Numbered from the stretch's first letter, positions 1 through 10,740 are shown. The stretch: 64,000 nt of DNA from Narthecium ossifragum (GCA_963920575.1 OY986967.1:19634094-19698093), one strand, 5' to 3'. A program made the numbers and translations. The notes: generated from the letters alone by a model not told the origin.

Positions 1-613
1 TATTTTATAAAGAGTTGAGGGAACAGAGTTCCTCGACGTATATTCAGACCTACTTGATTGTTGTGGTTGATGGTAGAGATTTGTAGGATGCTTTTCATGT
101 TGCTTTTGTGTATGCCTTTGAGATACTCTATGCTAGATGAAGATAGGTTGTACTCAGATTAAGTTCGAAGACAATCTATGCTAAGTTTGGATAGGTTATG
201 CCTTAGGGAAGCAATAGCATTATTTTAGGGATTCATGTAAGCTTAAGAAGCTATGAATCCATAATGTCGAGATAAGAAACAAGAGGATAATTAGAGAATA
301 CAGGAAGTGAAACTAGAGTGAATTGAGTAATCCCTAGGTTTTCTCTCATTAATCTATTTCAATTTCGTTAATTACTTTCTTAATTAGTTTTAATTAATCA
401 GTTCCTAAAAACCCTAAATCAATCCTTTTTCGCTTTAGGACTAGAGTTTTGAGAGTTAATTCTTATGTTCCTTTGTTAGTCAATGTTTTCCCTGAGGACC
501 GACCCCGTACTTCACCATTATTCTATCTTATTAATTTAGTGTTGAAAGAAAGGTTTATAAATTTTTAAATTGTGTTTTGCATACGTTTTAACGACGACGT
601 TTGTGAGCGATCA
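1..613 (+). mobile_element. 3' part of an Athila-like LTR (subfamily A2), cut by window edge
   Basis: The stretch ends in CGATCA and is followed at once by the glycine-alanine-serine of an Athila protease, so the LTR sits inside that protease motif. Around 490-530 it has the phrase 'ccctgaggaccgaccccgtac', which resembles the 3' part of other Athila LTRs here. Its middle (about 110-300) resembles the reverse complement of 26640-26880 in the minus-strand LTR at 26385-27765, so both belong to one subfamily. The start lies outside the window, so I cannot tell a solo LTR from the end of a longer element. Confidence 0.6.
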
Positions 614-957
614 GGAGCCAGTGTTAATTTGATGCCTTACTCTGTGTTCCGTCAGTTAGGTGTTGGTGAATTAAAACCTACTACGATGTCTTTACAACTT
701 GCAGATCATTCAATTAAATATCCGTTAGGCATTGTTGAAGACATTTTAGTACAAGTTGATAAGCTAATTATCCCTGCTGATTTTGTGATATTGGAAATGG
801 ATTATGCACCCTTGCATGATAGAAATTTACCAATTTTGCTTGGACATCCATTTATGGCTACAACAAAGACCATGATTAATGTGCAGGATGGCAAGCTAAG
901 CATGACAGTCTTAGGTGAAACTGTTGAATTAAGTATTCGAATCTATGTCATATCCCC
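614..957 (+). pseudogene. Athila pol: aspartic protease, broken
   Basis: The translated stretch reads GASVNLMPYSVFRQL followed by the flap region and the LLGHPF motif near 838-852, as in Athila proteases. The catalytic aspartate normally just before GAS is missing because the LTR at 1-613 ends exactly there. The reading frame slips around 930-940: a VFESMSYP-like continuation of the family appears in another frame. The Cassandra element begins at about 958. The enzyme would have processed the Gag-Pol polyprotein in virus-like particles. It cannot be active here. Confidence 0.8.
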
Positions 958-1285
958 AGGTCCGACCAGGATCTGCCCAGCGGCGTCGCTCCCCGATACA
1001 ATATTGTCCGCTTTTGGCTCACCGTAGAAATATGAGAAAAACTTCCCAATAGGTCACCCATCATGTGACTACTCCAGGTCAAGCACGCTTAACCATGGAG
1101 TTTTCTGACGGATCATTGCCATCACGGCTTTAAAACGCATTGTGTCTATTAAGGGCTTATTATATACTTATATCAAACCCCGAACCATACCCAGGCGTTG
1201 TCGCATTGCTTACCCGGCTACCTGACTCAGCCCCGCCCTCCAGGCGCAGACATCTTGTCCCACGGTAAACCCAGCGGGCCTCACA
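958..1285 (-). repeat. Cassandra 3' LTR, outer 44 bp missing
   Basis: Homologous to 1359-1726 but beginning at the GGTCCGACC position of that copy, about 44 bp in. It is adjoined on its inner side (1286-1310) by the polypurine tract, which identifies it as the 3' LTR of the minus-strand element. Confidence 0.85.
1041..1125 (-). promoter_or_regulatory. 5S-rRNA-like segment with pol III internal promoter boxes (3' LTR copy)
   Basis: The minus strand reads through the A-box-like GGTTAAGCGTGCTTG and the C-box-like GATGGGTGACC, in the order and spacing of a plant 5S rRNA gene, then the TGGGAAGT that follows in 5S. In Cassandra this region is known as a pol III promoter relic. The segment is diverged and is not a functional 5S gene. 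Confidence 0.85.
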
Positions 1286-1343
1286 ATCCACCCCCCCTTG
1301 GGGGCCCAGCGTCCTCGCTGGCACAATTTCCGGCTGGGAACCA

Positions 1344-1355
1344 GCTCTGATATCA
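1344..1355 (-). other. Primer binding site of Cassandra (initiator Met tRNA)
   Basis: The minus strand reads TGATATCAGAGC, one base away from TGGTATCAGAGC, the site complementary to the 3' end of initiator methionine tRNA. It lies three bases inside the 5' LTR. Confidence 0.85.
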
Positions 1356-1358
1356 TAC

Positions 1359-1726
1359 TGTAACGCCCCGGCCCTCCACTAGGCCCCGACCCGTGGGCTC
1401 CCGGTCCGACCAGGAACTGCCCAGCGGCGCCGCTCCCCGACACAATATTGTCCGCTTTTGGCTCACCGCAGAAATCTGAGAAAACTTTCCAGTACCACCC
1501 ATCGTGTAACTACTCCAGGTCGAGCATGCTTAACCATGGAGTTTTCTGACGGATCACTGTCATCACAGCTTTAAAACGCATTGTGTCTATTAAGGGCTTA
1601 CTATATACTTATATCGAACCCCGGACTATACCCAGGCGTTGTGGGATTGCTTACCCGGCTACCCGACTCAGCCCCGCCCTCCAGGCGCAGGCATCTTGTC
1701 CCACGGTAGACCCAACGGGCCTCACA
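1359..1726 (-). repeat. Cassandra 5' LTR, complete
   Basis: 368 bp with TG at one end and CA at the other. It abuts the primer binding site with a 3-base gap. Scattered differences from the other copy show that the insertion is not recent. Confidence 0.88.
1484..1566 (-). promoter_or_regulatory. 5S-rRNA-like segment with pol III internal promoter boxes (5' LTR copy)
   Basis: Second copy of the 5S-like segment. The minus strand reads GGTTAAGCATGCTCGACC, then GATGGGT, with one or two changes from the other copy in the A-box part. Because it lies in the 5' LTR, this is the copy that would have driven a full element transcript. Confidence 0.82.
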
Positions 1727-3271
1727 GTAGCCATACCCCCTGGTGCATTTCGGTTAGACATGCTTGACACTTCTCACTCTAAAATGATTTCATCAATAGT
1801 AGCTCCACCTAAGCTTGAGTTAAAACATCTTCCTAGTAATCTAAAGTATGCATATCTTGGTGATAATGAAACCCTTCCTGTAAATATTGCTTCTGATATT
1901 ACTTCATTGGAAGAGGAAAAATTATTGAGAGTTCTTAGAGAGCATAAAACTGGAATAGGCTGGACAATTGCAAATATTAAAGGAGTGAGTCCTACTATGT
2001 GCATGCATCGCATTATGTTGGAAGAGGACGCCAAGCCTATAAGGGATGCCCATCGTCGCCTTAATCCAAACATGAAAGAAGTTGTTCGGGCAGAGGTTCT
2101 TAAATTACTTGATGTTGGTGTTATATATCCTATTTCTGACAGCAATTGGGTAAGTCCAGTTCATGTAATCCCTAAGAAACCGGGAATAACAGTTGTGAAG
2201 AATGAGAACAATGAGCTTATACCTACGAGGATGACAACTGGATGGCGGGTCTGCATCGATTACCGCAAGCTTAATGCATCGACTAAAAAGGACCACTTTC
2301 CCTTACCTTTTATCGATCAAATACTTGAATGTTTAGCTAACCATGCGTTTTATTGTTTTCTTGATGGATTTTCAGGTTATAATCAAATAGCCATCGCCCC
2401 GGAGGACCAAGAGAAGACTACATTCACATGTCCCTTTGGAACATTTGCGTATAGACGGATGCCAATTGGATTATGTAACGCACCTGTAACTTTTCAAAGA
2501 TGCATGATATCAATTTTTTCTGACATGATAGAAAGGTTTGTCGAGGTATTTATGGATGATTTTTCTGTCTTTGGAAATTCTTTTGATAATTGTCTTGAAC
2601 ATCTAACATTGGTGCTTAAGAGATGTGAGGAGACTAATTTGACATTGAGCTGGGAGAAGTGTCACTTCATGGTAAGGCAAGGTATTGTTTTAGGACATGC
2701 TATCTCCAGTAAACGTATTGAAGTTGACAGGGCAAAAATAGATTTGATTGAGAAATTGCCGCCCCCTACTTCTGTAAAGTGTATGCGAAGTTTTTTGCGC
2801 CGTGCAGGATTTTATCACAGATTCATTAGGGATTTTTCTAAGATTGCACGACCTCTGTGTGATTTATTAGCCAAGGATGCTGAGTTTAAGTTTAGTAAAG
2901 CCTGTCTTGTTGCTTTTAATGCTTTAAAAGAGAAATTGATTACTACACCTATTATTACGCCTCCTGATTGGTCGTTGCCCTTCGAGATAATGTGTGATGC
3001 ATCTGATTATGCTATAGGGGCTGTGTTAGGACGAAGGATGAATAAGGTTTCTCATGCTATTTATTATGCAAGTCGTACCCTCAATGATGCTCAAATCAAT
3101 TATTCAACCACTGAGAAAGAATTACTTGCTGTTGTTTTTGCATTGGAGAAATTTCGCTCTTATTTGATTGGATCTAAAGTTGTTATTTATTCAGATCATG
3201 CAGCATTGAAATATCTACTAACCAAAAAGGATACCAAGCTAAGGTTAATCAGGTGGATCCTGCTGCTGTAA
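1727..3271 (+). pseudogene. Athila pol: reverse transcriptase and RNase H
   Basis: After the Cassandra LTR the Athila frame resumes with [19 protein letters not shown], the conserved lead-in to RT. RT motifs follow: [10 protein letters not shown] (about 2244-2274), the FSGYNQI block, [12 protein letters not shown], and the catalytic MDD in [10 protein letters not shown] at about 2547-2576. RNase H starts near 2980 ([12 protein letters not shown]) and includes [14 protein letters not shown] and [11 protein letters not shown]. The frame ends at a TAA (3269-3271) inside the [19 protein letters not shown] family block; the same frame continues after it, so this is a nonsense mutation. The first roughly 48 residues of the open frame from 1583 are Cassandra LTR, not pol. 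Confidence 0.92.
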
Positions 3272-4877
3272 GAGTTTGATTTGGAAATAAGGGACAAGAA
3301 AGGGAGCGACAATGTAGTGGCAGATCACTTGTCACGATTGGAGCACATGGCCGGCCCTAAGGATGTACAACCCATCCAAGAATGCTTTCCCGATGAACAA
3401 CTCTTTTCTGTGAATCGTAAAGAGCCCTGGTATGCGGATATTGTTAACTATTTAGCTAGTAATGTTCTGCGTACTGATTTAAGTTCACAGGAAAAGAAAA
3501 GATTTTTGTCTACTGTTCAATATTATTTTTGGGATGATCCTTATTTATTTAAGCATTGTCCTGATCAAATAATAAGGCGTTGTGTTTCAGAATATGAGCA
3601 TGATGATATATTGAAATTTAGTCATGAATTAACTTGTGGAGGACACTTTGGAGGTAAGAAAACTGCTTTTAAAGTTCTTCAATCTGGTTTCTTTTGGCCT
3701 ACATTATTCAAAGATGCATTTAATTTTGTTGCTAAGTGTGACAGATGTCAACGGTCAGGGAACATAAGCAAAAGGAATGAGATGCCTCCTACAAATAATC
3801 TAGTGGTGGAATTGTTCGATGTTTGGGGCATAGACTTTATGGGACCGTTTTCTCCATCATACGGGTACACGTATATTCTTGTTGCTGTAGATTATATATC
3901 TAAGTGGATTGAAGCAATTGCAACCAGGAACAATGACAACAAGACCGTGGTGGGATTCTTGAAAGATATGATTTTTACAAGGTTTGGTACACCTCGAGCG
4001 ATTATAAGTGATGGGGGATCACACTTTTGCAATAGAGCGTTTGATGCATTGTTGAAGAAATACAACATCACTCATCGGGTCGCAACTCCTTACCACCCTC
4101 AAACATCGGGTCAAGTGGAGGTGAGCAATAGGCAAATAAAGACGATCTTGGAACGGGTTGTCGACACTACAAGGAAGGATTGGGCAGTGAAATTGAATGA
4201 TGTTCTTTGGGCATGCATTGTTGAAGAAATACAACATCACTCATCGGGTCGCAACTCCTTACCACCTTGAAACGTCGGGTCAAGTGGAGGTGAGCAATAG
4301 GCAAATAAAGACGATCTTGGAACGGGTTATCGGCACTACAAGGAAGGATTGGGCAGTGAAATTGAATGATGTTCTTTGGGCATATCGCACCGCATATAAG
4401 ACTTCTATTGGTATGAGCCCTTATTGCATTGTTTTTGGAAAAGCATGTCATTTACCTGTGGAGTTGGAATATAGGGCATATTGGGCAATCAAGCAGCTGA
4501 ATTTTGACATAAGAGAAGCTAGAGATATGAGAAAGATGCAATTGAACGAATTAGATGAGCTGCGGAATGAAACGTACGAGAACGCTAAAATCTACAAAGA
4601 AAGTACCAAGCTCTATCATGACAAAGCAATACAACGGAAGGAGTTCAAACCAGGTATGAAAGTTTTACTTTATAACTCACGAATGAAATTCTTTCCAGGT
4701 AAATTAAGATCCAGATGGACGGGCCCGTTCAAAGTGACACAAGTATCTTCTCATGGTGCTGTTGAAATTGAAAATGAAAGGAATGGGAGCAAATTCAAAG
4801 TCAATGGGCACCGTTTGAAATTGTATTTGGAAGGACATTCAGAAGTGGTGGATGCAATTGATTTTGCTGAACCTTAA
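3272..4877 (+). pseudogene. Athila pol: end of RNase H and integrase, frameshifted
   Basis: The block starts with the end of RNase H ([12 protein letters not shown]), then an HHCC zinc finger ([11 protein letters not shown] ... CDRCQ), then the DDE core: Asp in GIDFMGPF (near 3832), Asp in IISDGGSHF (near 4009), Glu in GQVEVSNR (near 4115). A 169-bp tandem duplication (4046-4383) shifts the frame by one base after VLWA. The second copy carries the reading on to a C-terminal part ending [11 protein letters not shown] at about 4833. Integrase would insert the cDNA into the host chromosome. This copy cannot make a full enzyme. Confidence 0.92.
4046..4383 (+). repeat. 169-bp tandem duplication inside integrase
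   Basis: Unit 4046-4214 is repeated at 4215-4383 with a few base differences (for example CCTCAAACATC against CCTTGAAACGTC). The breakpoints share only a GCAT-type microhomology. Since 169 is not a multiple of three, the copy shifts the integrase frame. Confidence 0.93.
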
Positions 4878-6071
4878 GGCTTTGCAGTACGTCTTGCCTA
4901 GACGTTAAATAAAGCGCTGGGTGGGAGGCAACCCACCAAGGTAACCTGTTTTAAGTTTCAATTTTTAGTTTTATGTTTTCTCTTTTGTTTGTCTTTTAGG
5001 TTTTCAGCCACCCTGAGGATCCTTGAGGAGATTTTCGCTTACTCTATCAGGTGGCCTCTTTCTTATTTACATTATCTTGTCTCTTCTTTCTATGGAAATT
5101 TGGATAGCCGCCTCCTACGTATGTTATTGTTTACGATGCACATATTGAGAACAATGTTAATTTCAGGTTGGGGGGTGTAGACATTCATGACTGTATTCAT
5201 GCTACCTTGTGGGTATAATAGTGTTAAATTGTACATGAGTTGAAATTTTTATGCGTATTATACATGCTGCTTTAATATGGATTGGCCTATACATTGATCG
5301 CATGTGTGATAACCTGAAGGTAGAACATTATGTGAGTCACACACGAATACTTTCTGTGGAGTGGCGAGTATACTCACCAGAGGAATGAGCATGCTATTGT
5401 CAATCTAGACCATGATTTCAGCATTAGCTAGTGTTGAGTATTGCATGCAGAAAAAAAAAGAAAAAAAAAAGAAAAAGTTCTGGAGCTTGATTAAGCTGTG
5501 CCTAAACGACTATTAGGTGATCTACTGAGTAACCGGGTGTTCTTGCCTCAGGAAGCTGGGAGCTCGCGTAAAAAGGTAGAACGACTAATAGCTAAAAAAA
5601 AACTACTCAGTGTTTTGTTAAGTAACTGGGTCTCTGCGCCTCAAGAAGCGGAGAGTGCTCGCGTAAAAAAGCAAAATATATGATAGTTGAAGAAAAAAAA
5701 GAAAAAGAAAAAACCAAAAACAGCATGTTGTACTTAAAGTGCGAGGGTTAAATGATTGGTCATGAAGATAGTAGTGTGTTTGGACTAATGGTGGGTAGAA
5801 GTTGCTTCTGTACGTAACATTTATTTGTCACATCACATGTGTTTTTCTGGATGGTGATTAGCATGTTTGATGTGTAGAAGTTGATTTCATGTGTTGCTAG
5901 TATGTGTATATGTATAGGATGTTTTCGTGCTCTGTACTATATAGAACACAATTGACTTGACAATGTAGAACTCTTATTATGCATGTCTACAACCTTGGAC
6001 CATTGGTGTGCTTAATTATAAATTTATGCGCTTTGAATTGCTAGAGACTAGCAATAAGCTGGTTGGGGGTA
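4878..6071 (+). other. Athila 3' non-coding region and polypurine tract
   Basis: No coding sequence is supported. It begins with the family phrase GCGCTGGGTGGGAGGCAACC at about 4914. An A/G-rich block follows (5450-5480). A loosely repeated segment of about 85-90 bp then appears twice (5497-5579 and 5588-5670, each with AGTAACYGGGT and GCTCGCGTAAAAA). The polypurine tract CTGGTTGGGGGTA ends directly at the LTR start. Confidence 0.75.
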
Positions 6072-7579
6072 TGATGAGTGCATGAAAGTGCACTCTGAAT
6101 AGCCTTATAACCATCTCAATTGTTAGATTATTATCCTTAATCAACATCTTTAGTACTATTTTTATACTTATATGTTGCTTCACAAAGTTAATTGGAATAT
6201 GCAGAAAAGTGGAGTTAAAGAAGCAAAGATATGTCATATTCAACATTAGATCTGTACCTGCTCAGAATGAACCAGATAATCTTCTATACATTGTTGGAAA
6301 GCTCTTGAAGTCTAGTTTCTGGAGAATTTTACGGTTCATGATTTGGAGTTTCCTAGAGGAAGATATGCCATTGTTAATACGAGAGGTGCAGAAGCAGGCA
6401 ACTACGGAAGAAGAAGATCGCTCTAATCCAAAGAAGATCGATCCCTTTTTGTGCTCATACACTAACAGAGAGTTGACAGAGGACCAATTATAAAAAGATC
6501 GATCTCTTCCTTGAAAAGATCGATCTGAACCTGGGCGATTTGGAAGGAACCTAGTTTACAGAGAAAGAAGATCGATCCTTTCCTTAAAGAGATCGATCTT
6601 AGTCGGGGCGAACCAGGTTACGAAAATTGAGAAAAGAAAGAAGATCGATCTTTATCCTTAAGAAGATCGATCCTTTGTCGGACGACTTGAAAACGAACGG
6701 ACCAGATTTAATCCAAAGACTGAAGCAAAATTAGGGTTTCTTACCCCTATTTAAGGAAGTCGTCCAAGACTTATGTGGGGGGTTAGCCAGCACTATTGGA
6801 GGAGTTTTGAATGCCAGAAAGAGGGGAGAAGACCGCACGAAGATCTAGGGTTTTTCTTTCTTATCTTTCTTATGAATATCTTGGTTGTTTTTATAAACAT
6901 GAGTGGCTAATCCCTTTGCTAAGGAACCGATGTAGCCTAATGGAATCATTCTATGTTATTGGATCATGATTATTTAATCAGTTTATTTTCCTAGTTTCAT
7001 TCATTATTATAACTGAGATCTTAAATACGTTTATCTGGCCAATAGAAGTATTATTGATTGTTTTATGTGAGATTGGGCGAGGGTTCATTCCCTAATCTTG
7101 CAGGATCAATGAATGAGATTTAGTAGAAGCCGGGTTCAAGGTAAGACACTTCTTGGTTCATAATTGTTCTTCAGAGCTTAATGGATTCTTGGTTAACACT
7201 TAGTTATGGGTTCATTAGCTAGGGTTAATTGGGGGTACTTGGTGAAGACCGTGATCGAACGGATCATCATAGCGGAAGAACGAATCCTTGGAATTAAACT
7301 GAGATCTTGATTGATTCAATGCATAGAATGAGGATGTTATGGTGAAATCGGAACCTTAGTATTCATCCATCATATTTCCATCGTTTTCTTATTTCGTTAT
7401 TAGATCATCTATTTTCGAGACTTCCTATTTCTTATTTTCCCTTCCTTATTTTCTTTTTTTCTGTTCTTTAGCGTTTTACTTTAATAATCTTTACAAATCT
7501 CTGTGGGTACGATACTCGTCTTGCTACTATACTGATTGCACTGATTCATATACTTGCGAGATATAAAATTTATTCATCA
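6072..7579 (+). repeat. Athila 3' LTR (subfamily A1)
   Basis: 1508 bp, starting TGATGAGTGCATG right after the polypurine tract and ending TTATTCATCA. Two reverse-strand copies of the same LTR family occur at 30612-32348 and 49772-51291, which independently confirms both ends. The LTR contains a conserved block at about 6250-6370, also found in those copies and in the LTR at 40561-42139, followed by an array of GATCGATC doublets (6436-6672). The 3' part has the CTGTGGGTACGATACTCG phrase common to this LTR group. Confidence 0.92.
6436..6672 (+). repeat. GATCGATC doublet array in Athila LTR
   Basis: Octamers begin at 6436, 6497, 6518, 6570, 6591, 6643 and 6665. Doublet spacing is 21, 21 and 22 bp, and the doublets repeat every 73 bp. 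Sequence between them is less conserved, apart from purine arms before and pyrimidine arms after the octamers, which allow hairpins. Confidence 0.9.
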
Positions 7580-7601
7580 GTAAACACATAAATCAAAAAT
7601 A

Positions 7602-8332
7602 GGGGATGCGTGTGCAACACGCGGGTGTGAAACAAACCGACAAAACGCAATTTACCAAATTGCCCTTGTGGTCCACAACGAGTCATGGGCTCGACCCAAG
7701 CGGTCGATCCAGGTTCTGAGGTGTCGCCGATATCCAGTGTTATATGACTCTTGAGTAGAGGGTGTGCCTACTCAGCGGTGTCGTTTCCTGCCAGCAGTGT
7801 CAGTTTCCTGCTTGTGAGTCTGCAGTGTTGGTTTCATGCGTTTAGGGACACGCGTGGGATTATAGGGCCCATGTGTACACCTAGGCTCTGCTTGAGGACG
7901 ACACTATTGTGTTCCCTCCTTATTGCGTGTGTCGTAGGGTAGTTTCCCTGCTCAGCTTAGTTGCTCACTCCTACCCGGGCTGCGTTTTGCAGGTATAAGC
8001 GTTAGCTCTTCTTAAGTGGCCTTTACCGGGTATGTGTTTGGTGGCGCGGCGGCGTATGGCGGTGCTTGAGGAGCGGTGATCATCTGTTTACCCTTTTTAT
8101 TAGATAGTCTTTTAAGGGAGTATGATGTATAAATGTTAACCCTTTTGGGGTTTTGAATTATATCAGTATTATATCATCTGAGGTTTGTGATAATCATTTT
8201 AATAAGGGTGCTTATGAATTGTTTAGGGAGACCAATAGATTAGAGGGAACCCTCACCAAAACTTTTCCACATTTAGTTAGGTTCTGGTTCGCATCGCCTG
8301 ACCCGATTGGGCCCTCGTGGCTCAGGACGCGA
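7602..8332. mobile_element. Chimeric Tekay-type LTR fragment, two arms in opposite orientation
   Basis: About 7605-7672 matches the reverse complement of the start of the Tekay LTR (compare 48237-48320). From about 7680 to 8332 the sequence matches the forward 3' part of the same LTR (compare 8800-9499), ending in the usual GGACGCGACA. The two pieces meet within a few bases near 7672-7685. This is not a normal LTR and must be a rearranged junction. No coding sequence is present. Confidence 0.75.
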
Positions 8333-8486
8333 CATCCTACACTACCAAATTCTACGTATCCATAGTTCATCCGATCCCTAACTCATCTAGCTAATCTCAA
8401 CAATCCATTAAGAGCTCCCTTATCCAAATAACTTTCCCAATTCAATCTCCTTCCCACTCAAAGCCGTACCCTTCTTTCTCTCTCTA
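8333..8486. other. Unassigned spacer between Tekay LTR pieces
   Basis: Short C/T-rich segment with no coding sequence. It resembles 16777-16860 in composition and may be the host sequence into which the Tekay element inserted. A GAATC at its right end and TAATC after 16776 could be a diverged 5-bp target-site duplication. Confidence 0.35.
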
Positions 8487-9499
8487 GAATCCCCGGGCCG
8501 ATAGTGTGCCGAGCCCAGACCGTGTTATGCTATCATCACATATTATTGCATGCCTTAACTGTTTATATGTGTATGTTCATCGCATGCATCTCTGTTGTGC
8601 ATTAGCTGCATGGTTAGAGCGTGGGCGATCTGTGGGTTGTCGTCCCGAGGCCGGAAGCTCGGATTTAGCCCTAGGACCGGGGGTTGGGTAGTTTGGACCC
8701 GGTTTGAATTGTAGTGTCCACTCGGACTTGGTGATAGGTTTAGATGACTGGTACACCTATTTCTTGATGATTGTAGAGGTCGTGTCGGCCTCGAGTCGGA
8801 TGCTAAGGTGTAGCCGGTGTCCCGCTGTGTTGACCCTTGCGTAGAGGGGTTGCCTACTCAGCGGTGCCATTTCCCGCTTACAGTGTCGTTCCGTGCTTGT
8901 GGGCCAGCAGTGTTAATCCTGCTTAATGAGTGTGACCTGCCATGTGACCAGTTCTTCTGGAAGACCATGATCGTGGGCCTCAGGGACACACGGTGGGGTT
9001 ATGGGACCTCTGTATACACCCAGGTCTTACTTGAGGGTGACACTGTTGTGTTTCCCTCTTCCTTCTGTGTGTCGTAGTGTAGTTTCCCTGCTAAGCTTTG
9101 TTGCTCACTCCTACCCGGGCTGCGTTTTGCAGGTGCAGGTGTTAGCTCCTCTTCGGTGGCCCCTACCGGGCAGTTGGTCGGCAGTGCGGCGGCGACAGGC
9201 GGAGTTTGAGAGGTGGCGATCTTTTACAGCTTTAAACCTATGTTAGTTAGTCTCCTATGGGAGTAATGTTGTATTTGAATCTTACCCTCTCCGAGTATAT
9301 GTATATTAAATTCACTTGGGTTTTGTAATCTTGTGTTCGATGTTTATTCAATAATTGTTGTTCAAATTGAGGGTCTTTATGATGAATTGCTAGGGGCACC
9401 AATAGGTTGGAGGGAACCCTCGCCAAATTTTCCGCGTTTCGTTAGGTTCCAGTTCGCATCGCCTTGCCCGGTTGGGCTTTCGCAGGTCGGAGCGCGACA
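8487..9499 (+). repeat. Tekay 5' LTR, 5'-truncated
   Basis: Aligns by eye with 15791-16776 of the 3' LTR, with scattered differences, and ends in AGCGCGACA at 9499. The first 1.4 kb of the LTR is missing, including the portion holding the GATCGATC array. Confidence 0.88.
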
Positions 9500-9502
9500 A
9501 CT

Positions 9503-9514
9503 TAGTATCAGAGC
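9503..9514 (+). other. Primer binding site of Tekay element (initiator Met tRNA)
   Basis: TAGTATCAGAGC, one mismatch from TGGTATCAGAGC, three bases after the LTR end. Confidence 0.85.
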
Positions 9515-9668
9515 ATAGGTCGTAGTTCCCAGGGTTAGGATCAGGTTTCGGTTGAGTTGAGCGTGGCATGGGTTAGTTCTATGTCTAGAACATCCGTGCA
9601 TGCTCCTTTTGATGTGTTGTGCTTTTCCCGCTTTATGTTTGTACTGTTTGTTTTGCGGCTTCTGACGA

Positions 9669-10740
9669 GTGAATGCTCGTTTGTTGTTGGTGATTGCGCA
9701 AAAGTCGAGAGTTCGAGACCGGCCTTCAGTTATTGTTCGGGGCGGGGCACGACCCAGTTGGCCCGCCCGAACGAGCAGGGAGGTTCCCGCTAGGGCGGTA
9801 CGAGCTCGACGGACTGAGCCATCACCAGCGACGGTTTCGGTCGCACGGGAGGAGACTCTTCTGACCGAGGAGAGGGCTCTCGCTCCAGTCGACGGGGGGG
9901 CCACGGCAGCGGTCATGATAGATTTTCAGCGGCTGAACCCGCCTAGGTTTAGCGGTGAGACTAGAAATCTGACCACAGCAGACGGCTGGCTCCGAGGAGT
10001 CACGCGCGTTCTCGACGCTCTTTTAGTCGAGGATGACCAGATCCGGGTCACCCTCGCGGCGTTCCAGTTGGATGGAGACACTCTTGACTGGTGGTGCACC
10101 GCCCAACACACCAGTGGCGGAGAGGAGCAGATGTGGGAGGAGTTCAGAGCGTTGTTCTTGGACGCGTACTTCCTAGAGAGTACACATGACGCTCTGTCCC
10201 ACGAGTACCAGTCCCTTCAGCAGGGTACTCACTCAGTGCAGCCGTATGCCACCCAGTTTACTCACTTGGTCCGTTTCGCGGGGGCAGTAGCAGCAGATCC
10301 AGTGGCCATGGCATGACAGTTCGAGTGGGGTCTTCATCCAGAGATCAGGCGCCAGACGTGTTCTCACCGTTTCCAGACGCACTCGGCAATTCTGAACTGC
10401 GCCTTGGTAGTGGAGGCGCAGTTGCGGGACGAGAGATGCCGGGCAGTTCCACCGGCATCCTCTACCAGCGCACCACATAGACCCTAGTTCAGAGGGGGAT
10501 TCGGCAGAGGCCAGCAGCTGCGTCAGTGACCCTTCCAGCAGTCGTCGCAGCACCCACAGCAGTTCCAGTCGCAGTTGCCGAGTCCACTAGGCCAGTTCCT
10601 CCTGACGGCCGGGCCGTATGGGCAGGCTCCGTCAAGGAGAGGCCAGGGTCAGCAGCCTAGTGGCGCGTCAGCCACGTGTTTCTAGTGCGGGCAGCCGGAC
10701 ACTTCCGTAGGGCTGTCCCCTGCGAGGAGCACGGGGCGCT
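9669..10740 (+). pseudogene. Tekay gag (capsid and broken zinc knuckle)
   Basis: The retrotransposon Gag domain is clear from about 9918 (IDFQRLNPPRFSG, then LDGDTLDWWCTAQ and WEEFRALFLDAYF). The open frame ends at a TGA near 10314, where an MAxQFEWGL-like sequence is expected, and more stops follow. A zinc-knuckle remnant (ATCF, stop, CGQPDTS) at about 10670-10700 is disrupted by a stop and a frame slip. Gag would have formed the virus-like particle. Start is approximate: the N-terminal part before 9900 is arginine-rich and uncertain. Confidence 0.85.

Larger units (their letters stand above)
958..1726 (-). mobile_element. Cassandra-type TRIM with 5S-rRNA-like LTRs
   Basis: Two direct repeats (958-1285 and 1359-1726) flank an internal part of only 73 bp (1286-1358). 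Read on the minus strand, LTRs start TGTGAGGCCC and end CGTTACA. A methionine-tRNA primer binding site (1344-1355) follows the 5' LTR (1359-1726), and a G-rich polypurine tract precedes the 3' LTR. Each LTR holds a stretch matching the 3' half of 5S rRNA, including GTTAAGCGTGCTTG and GATGGGTGACC. That combination defines Cassandra, a non-coding terminal-repeat retrotransposon in miniature mobilised by other elements. The left LTR lacks about 44 bp of its outer end, so no clean target-site duplication remains. Confidence 0.92.
614..7579 (+). mobile_element. Athila-type Ty3 retrotransposon, 5' end lost
   Basis: Domains run protease, reverse transcriptase, RNase H, integrase, long non-coding tail, polypurine tract, 3' LTR, the order expected of the Athila lineage of Ty3 elements. 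The RT and integrase read as Athila ([10 protein letters not shown] and GIDFMGPF motifs), and the 3' tail has the GGGAGGCAACCCA phrase common after Athila pol. Gag, the 5' LTR and the primer binding site are not in the window. The copy is dead: it carries a Cassandra insertion at 958-1726, an in-frame stop at 3269-3271 and a frameshifting 169-bp duplication in integrase. No envelope-like reading frame is visible between integrase and LTR. Confidence 0.9.

Noticed and set aside
1041..1566. Genuine 5S rRNA genes
   Set aside because: The 5S-like segments are partial, diverged and sit inside LTRs with a primer site and polypurine tract between them.
1583..1726. N-terminal 48 residues of the Athila RT frame
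   Set aside because: These bases are Cassandra LTR read in frame by chance; the pol homology starts after 1727.
4878..6071. Envelope-like gene after Athila integrase
   Set aside because: Only short frames with no membrane or envelope features; the region is non-coding.
6436..6672. CRISPR-like array of GATCGATC repeats
   Set aside because: The repeat is an 8-bp palindrome in unequal spacing inside a plant LTR; there are no constant-length spacers and no cas genes.
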